From: Mycobacterium sp. ST-F2
GTDB lineage: Bacteria > Actinomycetota > Actinomycetes > Mycobacteriales > Mycobacteriaceae
Assembly: GCF_001905655.1 (NCBI RefSeq)
Contig: NZ_JMHT01000006.1
Coordinates: 1-64,000 of the forward strand
Direction of reading: 5' to 3'
Length of the DNA stretch: 64,000 bases
Below are positions 15,085 through 23,994 of this stretch, one piece after another. Position 1 is the first letter of the stretch, and each line of letters begins with the position of its first letter. The position numbers were made by a program, and so were the translations under genes. Under the pieces are notes generated by a model, which saw only the letters and a program-made list of their open reading frames with translations, was not told the DNA's origin and ran no database searches.

Positions 15085-17982
15085 TCAGGCGGCGTGCTTG
15101 CCGTTCCCCGATTCTGGCGCGCGGTGCTTGCCGCCGGTCGACGACGGGGCCCGGTGCCGGCCGGTGCCGTCGCCGTCACCGGTCGCCGTCGCAGCGGACG
15201 AATCACCGCTCGCGGCATCGGCTTTCGGCTTCGGCGCCTTGGTGCGCTTGGGCTTGCCCGCCTTGCGCTCGCCCGTGCCCTTGTCCTTGCCCGTGTCGGC
15301 CGGCTTGGTCTCGTCGGACGCGGCACTGTCTTTCGTCGGCCCGGCGGTGTCCGTCGCCCCGGCGTCCGCGCCGTCGGCGGCGGGCTTGGGCTTCGCCGGC
15401 GCCGGCGTCTTCGACTTGCTGGTGGTTGGTGCGATCGCCGCTGTCGGCAACGCGGTGGGCGCTTTCGCTGCGGCCGACGTCGGCACCGCACCCACGCTCA
15501 GCAGGTTCCCGCCGTGACTGATCAGCGAGATCGCCTGCGATATGGCGTTGGGCATCGACACCGGGCCGGTGAAGGCGGTCCGGAATCCGGTGACCAAGGA
15601 CGTCATCAGGTGCGGTCCGACCTTCGACCAGTCGATGTGCGGCAGCGTGCCGAACTGCACCGGCGTCGCCGATGTGCTGAAGGTGCGCTGGTACTGACCC
15701 GTCGCCGGGTCCCAGTACGCGTCGGAGTAACCGAGGTTCACCAGGCTGGTCAGGACGGGCGACAACGCGTTGCCCAGGCGGTAGGTGAAGTTCCCGACGG
15801 GCGTCAGGCCCACCATGTTCAACGCGTCACCGGCCAGGTACACCGGCTCCAGCAGCGGCAGGTGGTTCGCCTCGGCCGTCAGGTAGATGTTGGAATTCGC
15901 CTGGCCGCCGTTCTTCAGATCGGTGACCATCGACTCGAGTTGCGTGACCAATTGACCTGCGGCCGTCGCTTCGTCGATGCCGCGCAGCATGTACGTCGGC
16001 ATCAGGCCCGCGGCCAGGTTGTTCAGCAGCGTCACGGGGTTGGCCCAGGCGGCGAAGTCCGACATCGGCTGGTACTCGACGGTGGCGTCGACCTTGACCG
16101 GGACGAGGTTCGCGCCGCCCAGCGCCAGCCCGGTATCCCCCAGCGCCGTGCCGCCGCTGCTGGTGATCGCCACGTCGGGGGTGACGGCATTGACGCCGAA
16201 AAGCCGCAGTATCGACGAGAACCGCGCCAGCACACCGCCATTCGCGCGGCCGGCGTTGTTGAGCAGGATCTCCGGCAACAACGTCAGGCTCCCGGCGATG
16301 GACGTGGCACCGGTGTAGTCGAGCCCGCCCGGCTGCGACGACAGCTTGGCCAGCACATCCCGATAGGCCGCTCCGGCCGAGAACGCCCCCAGGCCGGTGC
16401 CCACCACGATCGGGATGCGGACCGACCCGATGTCGACCGACGGGATGGCGTCGACGACGCCGAGGACGGCACTACTCAGCACGCCGGTCAGCGCACTGGA
16501 TACCGTGCCGGAGAGCCCACTGGTGGCGCCGGTGACGACGCCGCCGACGACGCTCGTCACCGTGCTGCTCACGGTGTTGTTGACCAGCGTGCTGATGCTC
16601 GTCCCGCCTGTCAGGCCGGTGACGATGCCGCCGACCTGACTGGTCAGGCTGGTCAGCACCAGTCCGGTGACATCGATGCCGAGGATGCTCAGGCCCAGAC
16701 CCCCGACCTGCTGGTTGATGGCGGTCGTCAGCGCAGTGGTCAACGTGCTGCTGCTGCCGAACGTCCCATCCACGGTGGTGGTCAGCGCACTGGTCAGCGC
16801 GGTCGTCAGCGAGCTGGTGAGCGCGCTGGTCAGCGTCGACGTGAGCGCGTTCGTCAGGATCGGCGTGAGGCTGGCGGTCAGCGCGCCGGTGCCCAGGGCG
16901 GCAGTCAGGTTGGTCGTCAGCACGCTCTTCAAGGTGTCGGTACCCAGGGTGAGGTACGGCGTGCTGTTGACCGAGTTCGAGATGGCGGTCTCGGTGCCGG
17001 GCGTCCAGCCGAGGTCGACGCCCAGGAGCCGCGCCAACGTGAATGCCGGGCCCGCGGTCGTCACCGAGATGGCGTGGCTGGCCTCGAGACTGCCGAGGTT
17101 CAGGCCGACGAGGTCCAGCAGGCTGCCGATGCCGATGTTGCCGGAAGCGTCCTGGAGGCCGGCCGCCTGCAGCAGCGGGTTCACCAGATTGCCGAGGTTG
17201 TCGGTGACGATGGTGCCGAGGGCCGTGGTGAGCGACCCGTCCAGGCCATTGGTCAGCGCTCCGCCAGTCAATCCGCCGCTGCCGGTCAGCGCACCGGTGA
17301 GGCTGGTGGTCAACTTCCCGATCAGGTCTTGCGCGACAACATTCGCGATCGAGTTCGCCAAACCACCGATGTTGAGGCCCAGCGGGGTGAGCAGGGTGGA
17401 CAGGTCCACCGTCCCGACGACCGGCACGTCGACGGTCAGCGTCCCCAGAACCGACTGCAGCGGCGCGAGCAACGCGGTCACGAGGCCTGACTGCAACGTG
17501 CTCAAGAAGCTGCCGCCCGTCAGGCCGGACAGCGCAGTGGTCAGGGCCGTGCTGACGGCGGCGCTGACCGCCGAACTCAGCTGCGACGTGGTCCCGGCGC
17601 CCACCTGCGACGTCAACCCGGAGACCAGGTTGGGGCTCAACATGTTCAGCAGCGACGGCACGTTGATACTGCCCGCGTTGGCGTTGAGGACGTCCGCCAG
17701 CAGGCTCGCCGGGATCTGCGCCAGCAGCGTCTGCAGTGTGACCGTCGGTGGCCGGCCGAACCGATTGACCAGTGCGGGCAGGACTGCGTCGACGGTGTCC
17801 TGGAACGCTTGATAGGGGGTGGTGGCCGCCGTCAGGCTGATGTCACGGGTGCTGGCCGCGAGCAGCGCGGTCGGAGTCGGAGACGGCGCCACGACGACGG
17901 CTGCCGTCGCGGTCGCGGCCGCTACCCCCAATAACGCCAAACGTGTTCCGCGTCCGTCGAGTTCGCGATGCCGACCGCCCAT
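15085..17982 (-). CDS. Large exported repetitive protein, PE-PPE-domain-like (paralogue 1)
   Basis: 965 residues. Start taken at MGGRHRELDGRG, which leaves a basic head and a hydrophobic segment (LALLGVAAATATAAVVVAP), as in its paralogue at 21.6-24.0 kb. The middle (about residues 80-540) is low-complexity Leu/Thr/Ser/Gly, with many LTTALTSALT and GLTSQVG type repeats. The C-terminal 350 residues (VPIVVGTGLGAFSAGAAY, SLTLLPEILLNNAGRANGG, LPLLEPVYLAGDALNMVGLTP, LTSLVNLGYSDAY) are shared with the paralogue and resemble the PE-PPE domain of mycobacterial surface proteins. The last 120 residues are Lys/Pro/Ala/Ser rich and end in KHAA. Probably secreted or outer-envelope; function unknown. Confidence 0.7.
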   Translation of the reverse strand: MGGRHRELDGRGTRLALLGVAAATATAAVVVAPSPTPTALLAASTRDISLTAATTPYQAFQDTVDAVLPALVNRFGRPPTVTLQTLLAQIPASLLADVLNANAGSINVPSLLNMLSPNLVSGLTSQVGAGTTSQLSSAVSAAVSTALTTALSGLTGGSFLSTLQSGLVTALLAPLQSVLGTLTVDVPVVGTVDLSTLLTPLGLNIGGLANSIANVVAQDLIGKLTTSLTGALTGSGGLTGGALTNGLDGSLTTALGTIVTDNLGNLVNPLLQAAGLQDASGNIGIGSLLDLVGLNLGSLEASHAISVTTAGPAFTLARLLGVDLGWTPGTETAISNSVNSTPYLTLGTDTLKSVLTTNLTAALGTGALTASLTPILTNALTSTLTSALTSSLTTALTSALTTTVDGTFGSSSTLTTALTTAINQQVGGLGLSILGIDVTGLVLTSLTSQVGGIVTGLTGGTSISTLVNNTVSSTVTSVVGGVVTGATSGLSGTVSSALTGVLSSAVLGVVDAIPSVDIGSVRIPIVVGTGLGAFSAGAAYRDVLAKLSSQPGGLDYTGATSIAGSLTLLPEILLNNAGRANGGVLARFSSILRLFGVNAVTPDVAITSSGGTALGDTGLALGGANLVPVKVDATVEYQPMSDFAAWANPVTLLNNLAAGLMPTYMLRGIDEATAAGQLVTQLESMVTDLKNGGQANSNIYLTAEANHLPLLEPVYLAGDALNMVGLTPVGNFTYRLGNALSPVLTSLVNLGYSDAYWDPATGQYQRTFSTSATPVQFGTLPHIDWSKVGPHLMTSLVTGFRTAFTGPVSMPNAISQAISLISHGGNLLSVGAVPTSAAAKAPTALPTAAIAPTTSKSKTPAPAKPKPAADGADAGATDTAGPTKDSAASDETKPADTGKDKGTGERKAGKPKRTKAPKPKADAASGDSSAATATGDGDGTGRHRAPSSTGGKHRAPESGNGKHAA

Positions 17983-18120
17983 GTGCCCCGCCCCGTCCCG
18001 CAATATTGACTGCGACGACAGGACGCTAGCACCGGTGAAGCAGCAATTTCCGGCGAATTGACGGTTGTGTCATATGGTGCGACGGGGCACCCCTCGGCCA
18101 GCAAATGCGCTAGCGCAGGA

Positions 18121-18504
18121 CTACTGCGAGCAGACCAGCACCTGCTCGTGGAAGTGCCAGCTGTCGATGTTCACGTACTCGCCCGGAGCGGCCGGCACCG
18201 ACCCGCTCGAGTTCAGTTCCGGGATGTAGTTTGCGTTGATCTTCGCGCCGAAACCGAAACCGGTGTTGTATTTGACGCCACCGGACTGCTCGATGGTCCA
18301 GTTCACCATGCCATCGGCGTAGGTGTAGGTCCTGTTGACCTGAAGTTCTTTACCGAGGCCCGCGCTCGTGTGCCGCTTCTTCACCATCGGGCTGCCGTCC
18401 AGCGGCACGCAGGGTTCCCAGGCATGGGCCTGCGGAGCCGGCAACGCCGCCAGCCCGGCGATCAGCGCGCCCGCCACCCCGGCGGCTGCCACTGAATGTT
18501 TCAC
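18121..18504 (-). CDS. Small secreted protein of unknown function
   Basis: 127 residues from a GTG preceded by GGAGGATTCAC. A typical signal peptide (basic start, AAGVAGALIAGLAALPAPQAHA) should be cut before WEPCVPLDG. The mature part is about 100 residues with two cysteines (one in EPCV, one in VLVCSQ at the end), perhaps a disulfide. The segment VNWTIEQSGGVKYNTGFGFGAKINANYIPEL suggests a beta structure. No known family recognised. Confidence 0.75.
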   Translation of the reverse strand: MKHSVAAAGVAGALIAGLAALPAPQAHAWEPCVPLDGSPMVKKRHTSAGLGKELQVNRTYTYADGMVNWTIEQSGGVKYNTGFGFGAKINANYIPELNSSGSVPAAPGEYVNIDSWHFHEQVLVCSQ

Positions 18505-18573
18505 GTGAATCCTCCCCGCAAACCCGACGGCTCCTACTGTAGCCGCGAATTCGCCCCGACTCACCGGGTCCGT

Positions 18574-19008
18574 TCAGCCCAGTCGCTCCAGCACCGTCGC
18601 GGTCCACCGCCGCACCGCCTCCGCCTGCGATCGGCTCATCCCGTTGAACACCACCGAGCGCACCAGCTCGGCGTGCCCTGGTGCAGCGGCCTCGAGGGCA
18701 TCTCGGCCGCCGGCGGTGAGGGTGACGACCGCGGCGCGCCGGTCGTCCGCCGACCCGGACCGCTCGATGAGACCGCGCGTCCGCATGCGCGTCAGCTGGT
18801 GGGACACCCGGCTCTGCTCCCATCCCAGGTGCTCTCCGAGCTCACCCATCCGGCAGTCCGGCCGCTCATCGAGGGCCACGAGCACGTCGTAGTCCGCCAG
18901 CGACAACCCGTGGTCGCGTTGCAACTGTCGGTTGAGGGCCGCCTGCAGCCGGCCGCTCATGGCCAGATGGGCACGCCAGAGGTCCTGCTGATCGTCGGTG
19001 AGCCACAC
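18574..19008 (-). CDS. MarR-family transcriptional regulator
   Basis: 144 residues. A winged-helix domain with the MarR signature: LADYDVLVALDERPDCRMGELGEHLGWEQSRVSHQLTRMRTRGLIERSGSADDRRAAVVTLTAGG, where the DDRR in the wing is diagnostic. GTG start, lying inside a 32-base inverted repeat that is a likely autoregulatory operator. It is divergent from a pirin gene and probably controls it. MarR proteins usually respond to phenolic or oxidising small molecules. Confidence 0.9.
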   Translation of the reverse strand: MWLTDDQQDLWRAHLAMSGRLQAALNRQLQRDHGLSLADYDVLVALDERPDCRMGELGEHLGWEQSRVSHQLTRMRTRGLIERSGSADDRRAAVVTLTAGGRDALEAAAPGHAELVRSVVFNGMSRSQAEAVRRWTATVLERLG

Positions 19009-19037
19009 GAAATATATGACACATCATTTATGTTGTG
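19006..19037. promoter_or_regulatory. Inverted-repeat operator between marR-type gene and pirin gene
   Basis: Arms CACGAAATATATGA (19006-19019) and TCATTTATGTTGTG (19024-19037) match at 11 of 14 positions around a four-base centre. The repeat is AT-rich in a GC-rich region and covers the MarR start codon, so binding would block both transcription and access to the start of a leaderless message. Confidence 0.6.
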
Positions 19038-19084
19038 CCGTCCAGTAGCGACACCTAAGCTCACCGACAACGACAGGGGCTGAC

Positions 19085-19843
19085 ATGACCGAGACCGTGG
19101 ACATCCGCCGCGCCGCCGACCGCGATGCCACCCGCATCTCATGGCTGGATTCCAAGCATTCGTTCTCCTTCGGCGGCCACTACGACCCGGCCAACACCCA
19201 CCACGGCCTGCTGCTGGTGAACAACGACGACAAAGTGGCTCCGGCTGCAGGATTTGACACCCATCCGCACCGTGACATGGAGATCGTCACCTGGGTGCTG
19301 CGCGGGTCGCTCGTGCACCAGGACTCGACCGGCAATTCCGGCGTCATCTACCCCGGCCTGGCACAGCGGATGTCCGCAGGCCGCGGCATCCTGCACTCGG
19401 AGAAGAACGACTCCTGGCGCCTCACCGGAGCCGAATCCCACAGCGAGCCTGTGCATTTCGTACAGATGTGGGTGGTTCCGGACGAATCCGGGAAGACGCC
19501 CGGCTACCAGCAGCTCGAAATCGACGACGAACTGCTGCGCGGCAAGCTGGTCACCATCGCCTCGGGCATGCCCGGCCATTCCAACGACACGGCCATCACC
19601 ATCGGCCAGCGCAACGCCGCGCTGCACGGCGCCCGGCTGGAGCCCGGCGACAGCGTCGAGCTGCCGCAGGCCAAGTACCTGCACGTGTTCGTGGCGCGCG
19701 GCGAGGTGGCGCTCGAGGGCGCCGGACCACTGCAGGAAGGTGACGCCGTCCGGCTCACCGCGTCCGGCGGGCAGCGCGTCACCGCCACCACGCCTGCGGA
19801 AATCCTGGTGTGGGAGATGCACACCGATCTGCTCGGCTCGTAA
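19085..19843 (+). CDS. Pirin family protein (Rv0181c-type)
   Basis: 252 residues, two cupin-like halves. THPHRDMEIVTWVLRGSLVHQD (about 59-80) and GILHSEKN carry the His/Glu metal ligands of pirins. ISWLDSKHSFSFGGHYDP is the YhhW-type opening. Bacterial pirins of this subgroup can oxidise flavonoids such as quercetin; physiological roles are varied. Divergent from the MarR gene and probably repressed by it. It precedes the sigG side of the Rv0181c-Rv0182c order only after the insertion of several genes. Confidence 0.88.
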   Translation: MTETVDIRRAADRDATRISWLDSKHSFSFGGHYDPANTHHGLLLVNNDDKVAPAAGFDTHPHRDMEIVTWVLRGSLVHQDSTGNSGVIYPGLAQRMSAGRGILHSEKNDSWRLTGAESHSEPVHFVQMWVVPDESGKTPGYQQLEIDDELLRGKLVTIASGMPGHSNDTAITIGQRNAALHGARLEPGDSVELPQAKYLHVFVARGEVALEGAGPLQEGDAVRLTASGGQRVTATTPAEILVWEMHTDLLGS

Positions 19844-19950
19844 CCCCGACGGACCGGCCCCGCCCCGACCCCGGTCGGCGGCGGGGCTAATTCGACTGTC
19901 TCCCAAGGTGATTCAACCGTCATCCCGCCGTGATGCGGACGTGACCAAAG

Positions 19951-19978
19951 TTGACAGAGTGTTTGCTGTGGCTACGCT
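19951..19978 (+). promoter_or_regulatory. SigA-type promoter for the phosphodiester glycosidase gene
   Basis: TTGACA (19951-19956) and TACGCT (19973-19978) are separated by 16 bases. The expected start lies about 30 bases before the ATG at 20014, leaving room for the GAGAGAGG ribosome site. Confidence 0.5.
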
Positions 19979-20013
19979 GAAGGTCGTTGTATCGGACCGG
20001 AGAGAGGGCCACA

Positions 20014-21120
20014 ATGTCGTTTCTCGGGCCGATCACCCGACGCGACTCCTTCCGTCGCGCACGGATAATCCTCAGGCGTACAACGCTTCTGGCTCTCAGC
20101 GTGGGCCTGGTCGGGACCACCGTGGCGCCGGCGGCGCAGGCCGCCGACGGCCGCTCGCTCCTGGTCAACGCCATCACCAACTACCGCGGCAGCTTCCTGG
20201 TCTACAACTTCGGCGGCGACCACCCCGCGCCACTGCTGAACGCCGCGGGCAACTGGTACGAGTCGGGTAACGGCGGGCACCTGACCGTGATCAAAGCGGC
20301 CTCGGCGCGCATGAACCCGCGCCTGCTCGTCGACTCCCACCGCGGCATCCAGTCCCGTTGCGAGCGCGACCCCCGCGCCCGCACCAGCGAAGGCCTGTGG
20401 CAGGCCTCAGAGGTCTTCACGCCGCTGGAAGCGTGGCAGGCGCTGGCCCGGCCCACCATCGCGGTGAACGCCAACTTCTTCGACATCCGCGGGCAGCAGG
20501 GCGGGTCGTGGAACTCGACGGGATGCAGCTCACCGCTGGGTGCCTACGTCGACAACACCCGCGGTCAGGGCCGCGCCAACGCCGCGGTCACCGGCACCAT
20601 CCCGTACGCCGGCAAGCAGGGACTGTCCGGCGGCAACGAGGTGTGGACCGCGCTGAGCACCATGATCATCCCGTCCGATGGTGCGCCCTACGTGATAAAC
20701 CCCAGCAGCACAACCGATTTCAACGCAGCCACCGGGCCCATCAACAACCTGGTGAACCAGGGCGCCAAGTTCGTCGCCGTCAGCGGCATCGGCCTCCTGG
20801 CCCCGGGCGACACCGGCCAGCTGAACGACGGCGGCCCCAGCGCCGCGCGCACCGCACTGGCCTATGTGCGCAGCCGCGACGAGATGTACATCTTCCAGGG
20901 CGGCAGCTACACCCCCGACCAGGTCCAGGATCTGTTCCGGGGACTCGGTAGCGACACCGCCATCCTGTTGGACGGCGGCGGCTCCTCGGCCATCGTGCTG
21001 CGCCGAGACACCGGAGGCCGGTGGGCCGGCTCCGGTACGCCGCGCGGCTCCTGCGACACCCCGGCCGTGCTGTGCGACTCCCGGGAACGCGCACTACCGG
21101 GCTGGCTCGGGTTCGCTTGA
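20014..21120 (+). CDS. Exported phosphodiester glycosidase (NAGPA/DUF2233) family protein
   Basis: 368 residues. The start MSFLGPITRRD has an SD (GAGAGAGG) and gives a twin-Arg-rich leader RRARIILRRTTLLALSVGLVGTTVAPAAQA, cleaved before ADGRS. The domain shows NANFFDIRGQQGGSWNSTGCSSPLG, FVAVSGIGLL, DGGPSAARTALAYV and LLDGGGSSAIVLR; the last matches the DGGxS signature of N-acetylglucosamine-1-phosphodiester alpha-N-acetylglucosaminidase-like enzymes. It would trim sugar phosphodiesters outside the cell, perhaps in peptidoglycan or teichoic-like polymers. Confidence 0.82.
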   Translation: MSFLGPITRRDSFRRARIILRRTTLLALSVGLVGTTVAPAAQAADGRSLLVNAITNYRGSFLVYNFGGDHPAPLLNAAGNWYESGNGGHLTVIKAASARMNPRLLVDSHRGIQSRCERDPRARTSEGLWQASEVFTPLEAWQALARPTIAVNANFFDIRGQQGGSWNSTGCSSPLGAYVDNTRGQGRANAAVTGTIPYAGKQGLSGGNEVWTALSTMIIPSDGAPYVINPSSTTDFNAATGPINNLVNQGAKFVAVSGIGLLAPGDTGQLNDGGPSAARTALAYVRSRDEMYIFQGGSYTPDQVQDLFRGLGSDTAILLDGGGSSAIVLRRDTGGRWAGSGTPRGSCDTPAVLCDSRERALPGWLGFA

Positions 21121-21200
21121 GTCGTCAGGCGTCAGGCCACACTTTCTCCGGTGCCGCGGCAGGCACCGGAATTGGCTCTGGCGCAGGCCTTTTCGGGCTG

Positions 21201-21518
21201 CTACTTGATGTCGGCTCCGCCCGGATACGACGTCGTCCCGTCTCGGCCCGCGCCCTGGCCCGGCTTGTGCTTCTCAGCATTCGGCGCCACCGCCGTCCTC
21301 CCATCACCGGCCTCAAGATCGAACGCTTCCCCGCGTGCCTGTGGCTCGGGCTGAAGATCGGCCTCCGGATCGGTCTCGGGCTCTTCTACCTCGGGCTCGG
21401 CCTCGGGATCGTCCTTGGACTGTGCCTGTGGCTCCTCGGCCAACTGCTCGTCGGGCTCGTCATTGTCGCCGGCCGACTGATCGGGGCCAACGCGGTTGAG
21501 CCGAATGCGCCAATTCAC
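21201..21518 (-). CDS. Possible small acidic protein
   Basis: 105 residues from a GTG at 21518. The protein is strongly acidic in the middle (repeated Glu/Pro/Asp, EAEPEVEEPETDPEADLQPEP) and ends SYPGGADIK. No SD is visible, although TTGACT lies shortly upstream. It follows the terminator of the large exported protein, so it would need its own promoter. It might alternatively be a chance frame in GC-rich DNA; the opposite strand is open too but reads as low-complexity Leu/Gly. Confidence 0.35.
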   Translation of the reverse strand: MNWRIRLNRVGPDQSAGDNDEPDEQLAEEPQAQSKDDPEAEPEVEEPETDPEADLQPEPQARGEAFDLEAGDGRTAVAPNAEKHKPGQGAGRDGTTSYPGGADIK

Positions 21519-21554
21519 CGCGGACCCAGGCACAGTCAACGGCCGCGATAGCAA

Positions 21555-21591
21555 CAAGAACGCCCGACGTGAGTCACGCCGGGCGTTCTTG
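21555..21591 (-). terminator. Hairpin terminator downstream of large exported protein (paralogue 2)
   Basis: CAAGAACGCCCG (21555-21566) and CGGGCGTTCTTG (21580-21591) form a perfect 12-base stem with a 13-base loop, starting nine bases after the stop codon. Confidence 0.8.
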
Positions 21592-21600
21592 TCACGGATG

Positions 21601-23994
21601 TCAGCTTGCGGCTGAACCACCGCCGGTACCGGCGTTCGCCTTTGCGGCGCCGGCCTTCTTCTGCTTCTTGGTCTTCGGAGCGTCCGTCTTGGTCGTGCCG
21701 TCACCCGTGGTGGCCTTCTCGGACTTGTCCTTGTCTTTGTCCTTGGTGACCTTGGCGGGCTTGTCGACCTTCTTGTCCTTCTGGTCCTTGCCCGCGGTGG
21801 TGGCGTCGTCGGCCTCGTCGGCAGCGTGCTTCGGCTTCTTGCCACTGTCCGGCGTGGACGGGGTGCCCTCTTCAGCGGCGTGCTTGCCGCCGGACTCCTC
21901 GGCCTTGGGGTCGGCCTTCGGATCCGCCTTCTGGTCCTCGGCCTTCGGGTCGGCCTTGGGGTCGGCCTTGGCATCCTCGGCAGGCGACTCGGTGCCGGCC
22001 TTGTCCTCGGCGGCCTTGTCCTTGCCGTCGGTGCTCTGCTTGTCGTCCTTCTTGCTGCCGGTGAAGCCCGACAGGTTGGCCGACAGCGGCGCCAGCTTCG
22101 GCGTGGTCGACGGCACGTCGGTCGCGGACGCCGAGGAGATGACGCCTTCCTTCGCGGCCAGCGAGTTGATTGTCGCACCCGCCGTCAGGCCGCCCAGTGT
22201 GCCGAGCACGTTGTTGAGCAGACCCTGCACCACACCGCCCAGGCCACTGAGCGGGTTGACGCCGCCGAGCTTGCCGCCCGTGAGCAGCTTGAGGAGTGCC
22301 TCGACCGCGTTGTCCGGCGCGGCCGTGGGGTTGTTGCTGAAGAACTCCTTCTTGAAGCCCGCCACCAACGAGTTCACGATGTCCTGCGGCACCTTCTGCC
22401 AGTTCACGTCCGGGAACGAGAAGAACGGCGTCGGAGTGCCGGCCTCGGTGAGGGTGCGGCTGTAGGTGCCGTCCGGGTTGCGCACCACATCGGTGTAGCC
22501 CAGGTTCACCAGGCTGGTCATGGCCGGCGCAAGCGCGTTGGCCAACTTGTAGATGGGGCTGCCCAGCGTGCCGAAGCTGACCATATTCAGGACGTCGCCG
22601 GTCAGGTACATCGGCTCCATCAACGGCAGCGTGTTGGTCGGCACCGTCAGATAGATGTTGACCGCCAACGGGTTTCCGCCCAGAAGGCCACCGGCGAGTT
22701 GGCCCAGTTGACTGGTCAGCTGGTTGGTCAGCGTGGCCGTCGAGATGCCACGGAACAGGTACGTCGGCAGCGTTCCGGCGACCAGGTTGTTTGCCAGGCT
22801 GAACGGGTTGGGCCAGGCGGCCAGGTCCGAGAACGGCTGGTATTCCAGAGTGGCGTCGACCTTGACCGGTAGCAGGTTCGCTCCGCCGATGGACAATCCG
22901 GTGCTCAGCAACTCGATGCCACCGCTGTGCGCCGCCTTGACGTCGGGGGTGATGAAGTTGATGCCGAGCAGGTCGCCGATCGGGTAGAAGCGGGCCAGCA
23001 GGCCGCCGTTGGCGCGGCCCAGGTTATTCAGCAAAACCAGCGGCAGGACCGTCAGACTACCGAGAATCGGGCCCGCGTTGTTGACACCGCCCGGCTGGTT
23101 CGCCAAGTCTGCCAGCACCTTCGAATAGGCCTGCCCGGCGGAGAACGCGCCGAGTCCGAAGCCGATGGTGATCGGCACCCGCACGTCGATGACATCCGCG
23201 GACGTGAGAAGGGGCTTGAGCGGCTCGACCAGGAGCCCCAGTGCAACCCCGAGCGGGCCCGCAAGAGTAACCACATTGTGCAGCAGCGTGTATGCGTTCA
23301 CGTCGAGGTACGCCGTGTTGTTGATGGCGTTGGCTACCGCATTCGCGGTGCCCGGCGTCCAGCCCAGATCGAGGCCGGCGATCTTCAAAAGAGTGAACAC
23401 CGGTCCGGCGGTGACGATGTTGACGCCCGGGACGTTCAGGTCACTCAGGTCGAGGATGTTGTCGAGGTGGATACCCAGAATCCCGAGCAGCCCACCGAGG
23501 CGGATGTTGCCATCGCCATCCACCAACCCAATCGTCTCGAGCACCCCGATCAGCGGACCAAAGAGCGCCGGCGCGATGGGCCCAAGTACCGCCTGCAGCA
23601 GGGGCTTCACTTGAATCGGGATCACGTTGAGAATCTGCGACAACAGATTGGGCGGCAGCTGGCTGATGAGGTTGGTCAGGTTCAGCCCGGTGAGGCCGCC
23701 GGCCGCGCTGAGCGCCTGGACGAGCGGCGGGAGGAGCGCTTCGATGCCGCCCTGGGCCAGGTTGTACGCGGCGTTGCCGACACCGAACGTGATGTCGGGC
23801 AGCACGCCGGGCTTCGGGAACGGCGTGCTGAACGCGGACAGGTTGACGGCCGAGTGCGAGGCCGGCACCAGCTTGGGCGCCGGCGGGTTCGGCACCGAGG
23901 CCGTGACGGTCATCGCGGTAGCTGTTGCGGCAGCCGCGCCCAGCAATGCCGCCCGCTTTGCTTGAACGCGCCCCGCACGATGCGTAACTGCCAT
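21601..23994 (-). CDS. Large exported protein, PE-PPE-domain-like (paralogue 2)
   Basis: 797 residues. Start MAVTHRAGRVQAKRAALLGAAAATATAMTV aligns with the head of paralogue 1. It shares with it the TAGPVFTLLKIAGLDLGWTPGTANAVANAINNTAYL segment, the GFGLGAFSAGQAYSKVLADL block, LPLMEPMYLTGDVLNMVSFG and LVNLGYTDV, but lacks the long Leu/Thr repeat expansion. The last 170 residues are a highly charged Lys/Glu/Asp/Ala/Pro tail (repeats of ADPKADPKAEDQK type), presumably an extended surface or wall-spanning segment. Lies directly downstream of the mce1 operon. Function unknown; the PE-PPE relation is judged by eye. Confidence 0.7.
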   Translation of the reverse strand: MAVTHRAGRVQAKRAALLGAAAATATAMTVTASVPNPPAPKLVPASHSAVNLSAFSTPFPKPGVLPDITFGVGNAAYNLAQGGIEALLPPLVQALSAAGGLTGLNLTNLISQLPPNLLSQILNVIPIQVKPLLQAVLGPIAPALFGPLIGVLETIGLVDGDGNIRLGGLLGILGIHLDNILDLSDLNVPGVNIVTAGPVFTLLKIAGLDLGWTPGTANAVANAINNTAYLDVNAYTLLHNVVTLAGPLGVALGLLVEPLKPLLTSADVIDVRVPITIGFGLGAFSAGQAYSKVLADLANQPGGVNNAGPILGSLTVLPLVLLNNLGRANGGLLARFYPIGDLLGINFITPDVKAAHSGGIELLSTGLSIGGANLLPVKVDATLEYQPFSDLAAWPNPFSLANNLVAGTLPTYLFRGISTATLTNQLTSQLGQLAGGLLGGNPLAVNIYLTVPTNTLPLMEPMYLTGDVLNMVSFGTLGSPIYKLANALAPAMTSLVNLGYTDVVRNPDGTYSRTLTEAGTPTPFFSFPDVNWQKVPQDIVNSLVAGFKKEFFSNNPTAAPDNAVEALLKLLTGGKLGGVNPLSGLGGVVQGLLNNVLGTLGGLTAGATINSLAAKEGVISSASATDVPSTTPKLAPLSANLSGFTGSKKDDKQSTDGKDKAAEDKAGTESPAEDAKADPKADPKAEDQKADPKADPKAEESGGKHAAEEGTPSTPDSGKKPKHAADEADDATTAGKDQKDKKVDKPAKVTKDKDKDKSEKATTGDGTTKTDAPKTKKQKKAGAAKANAGTGGGSAAS

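Noticed and set aside
15064..17490. 808-codon plus-strand frame opposite the large exported protein
   Set aside because: Composition is Arg/Gly/Gln/Asp-rich with no signal peptide or domain; the minus strand has an export signal and a paralogue.
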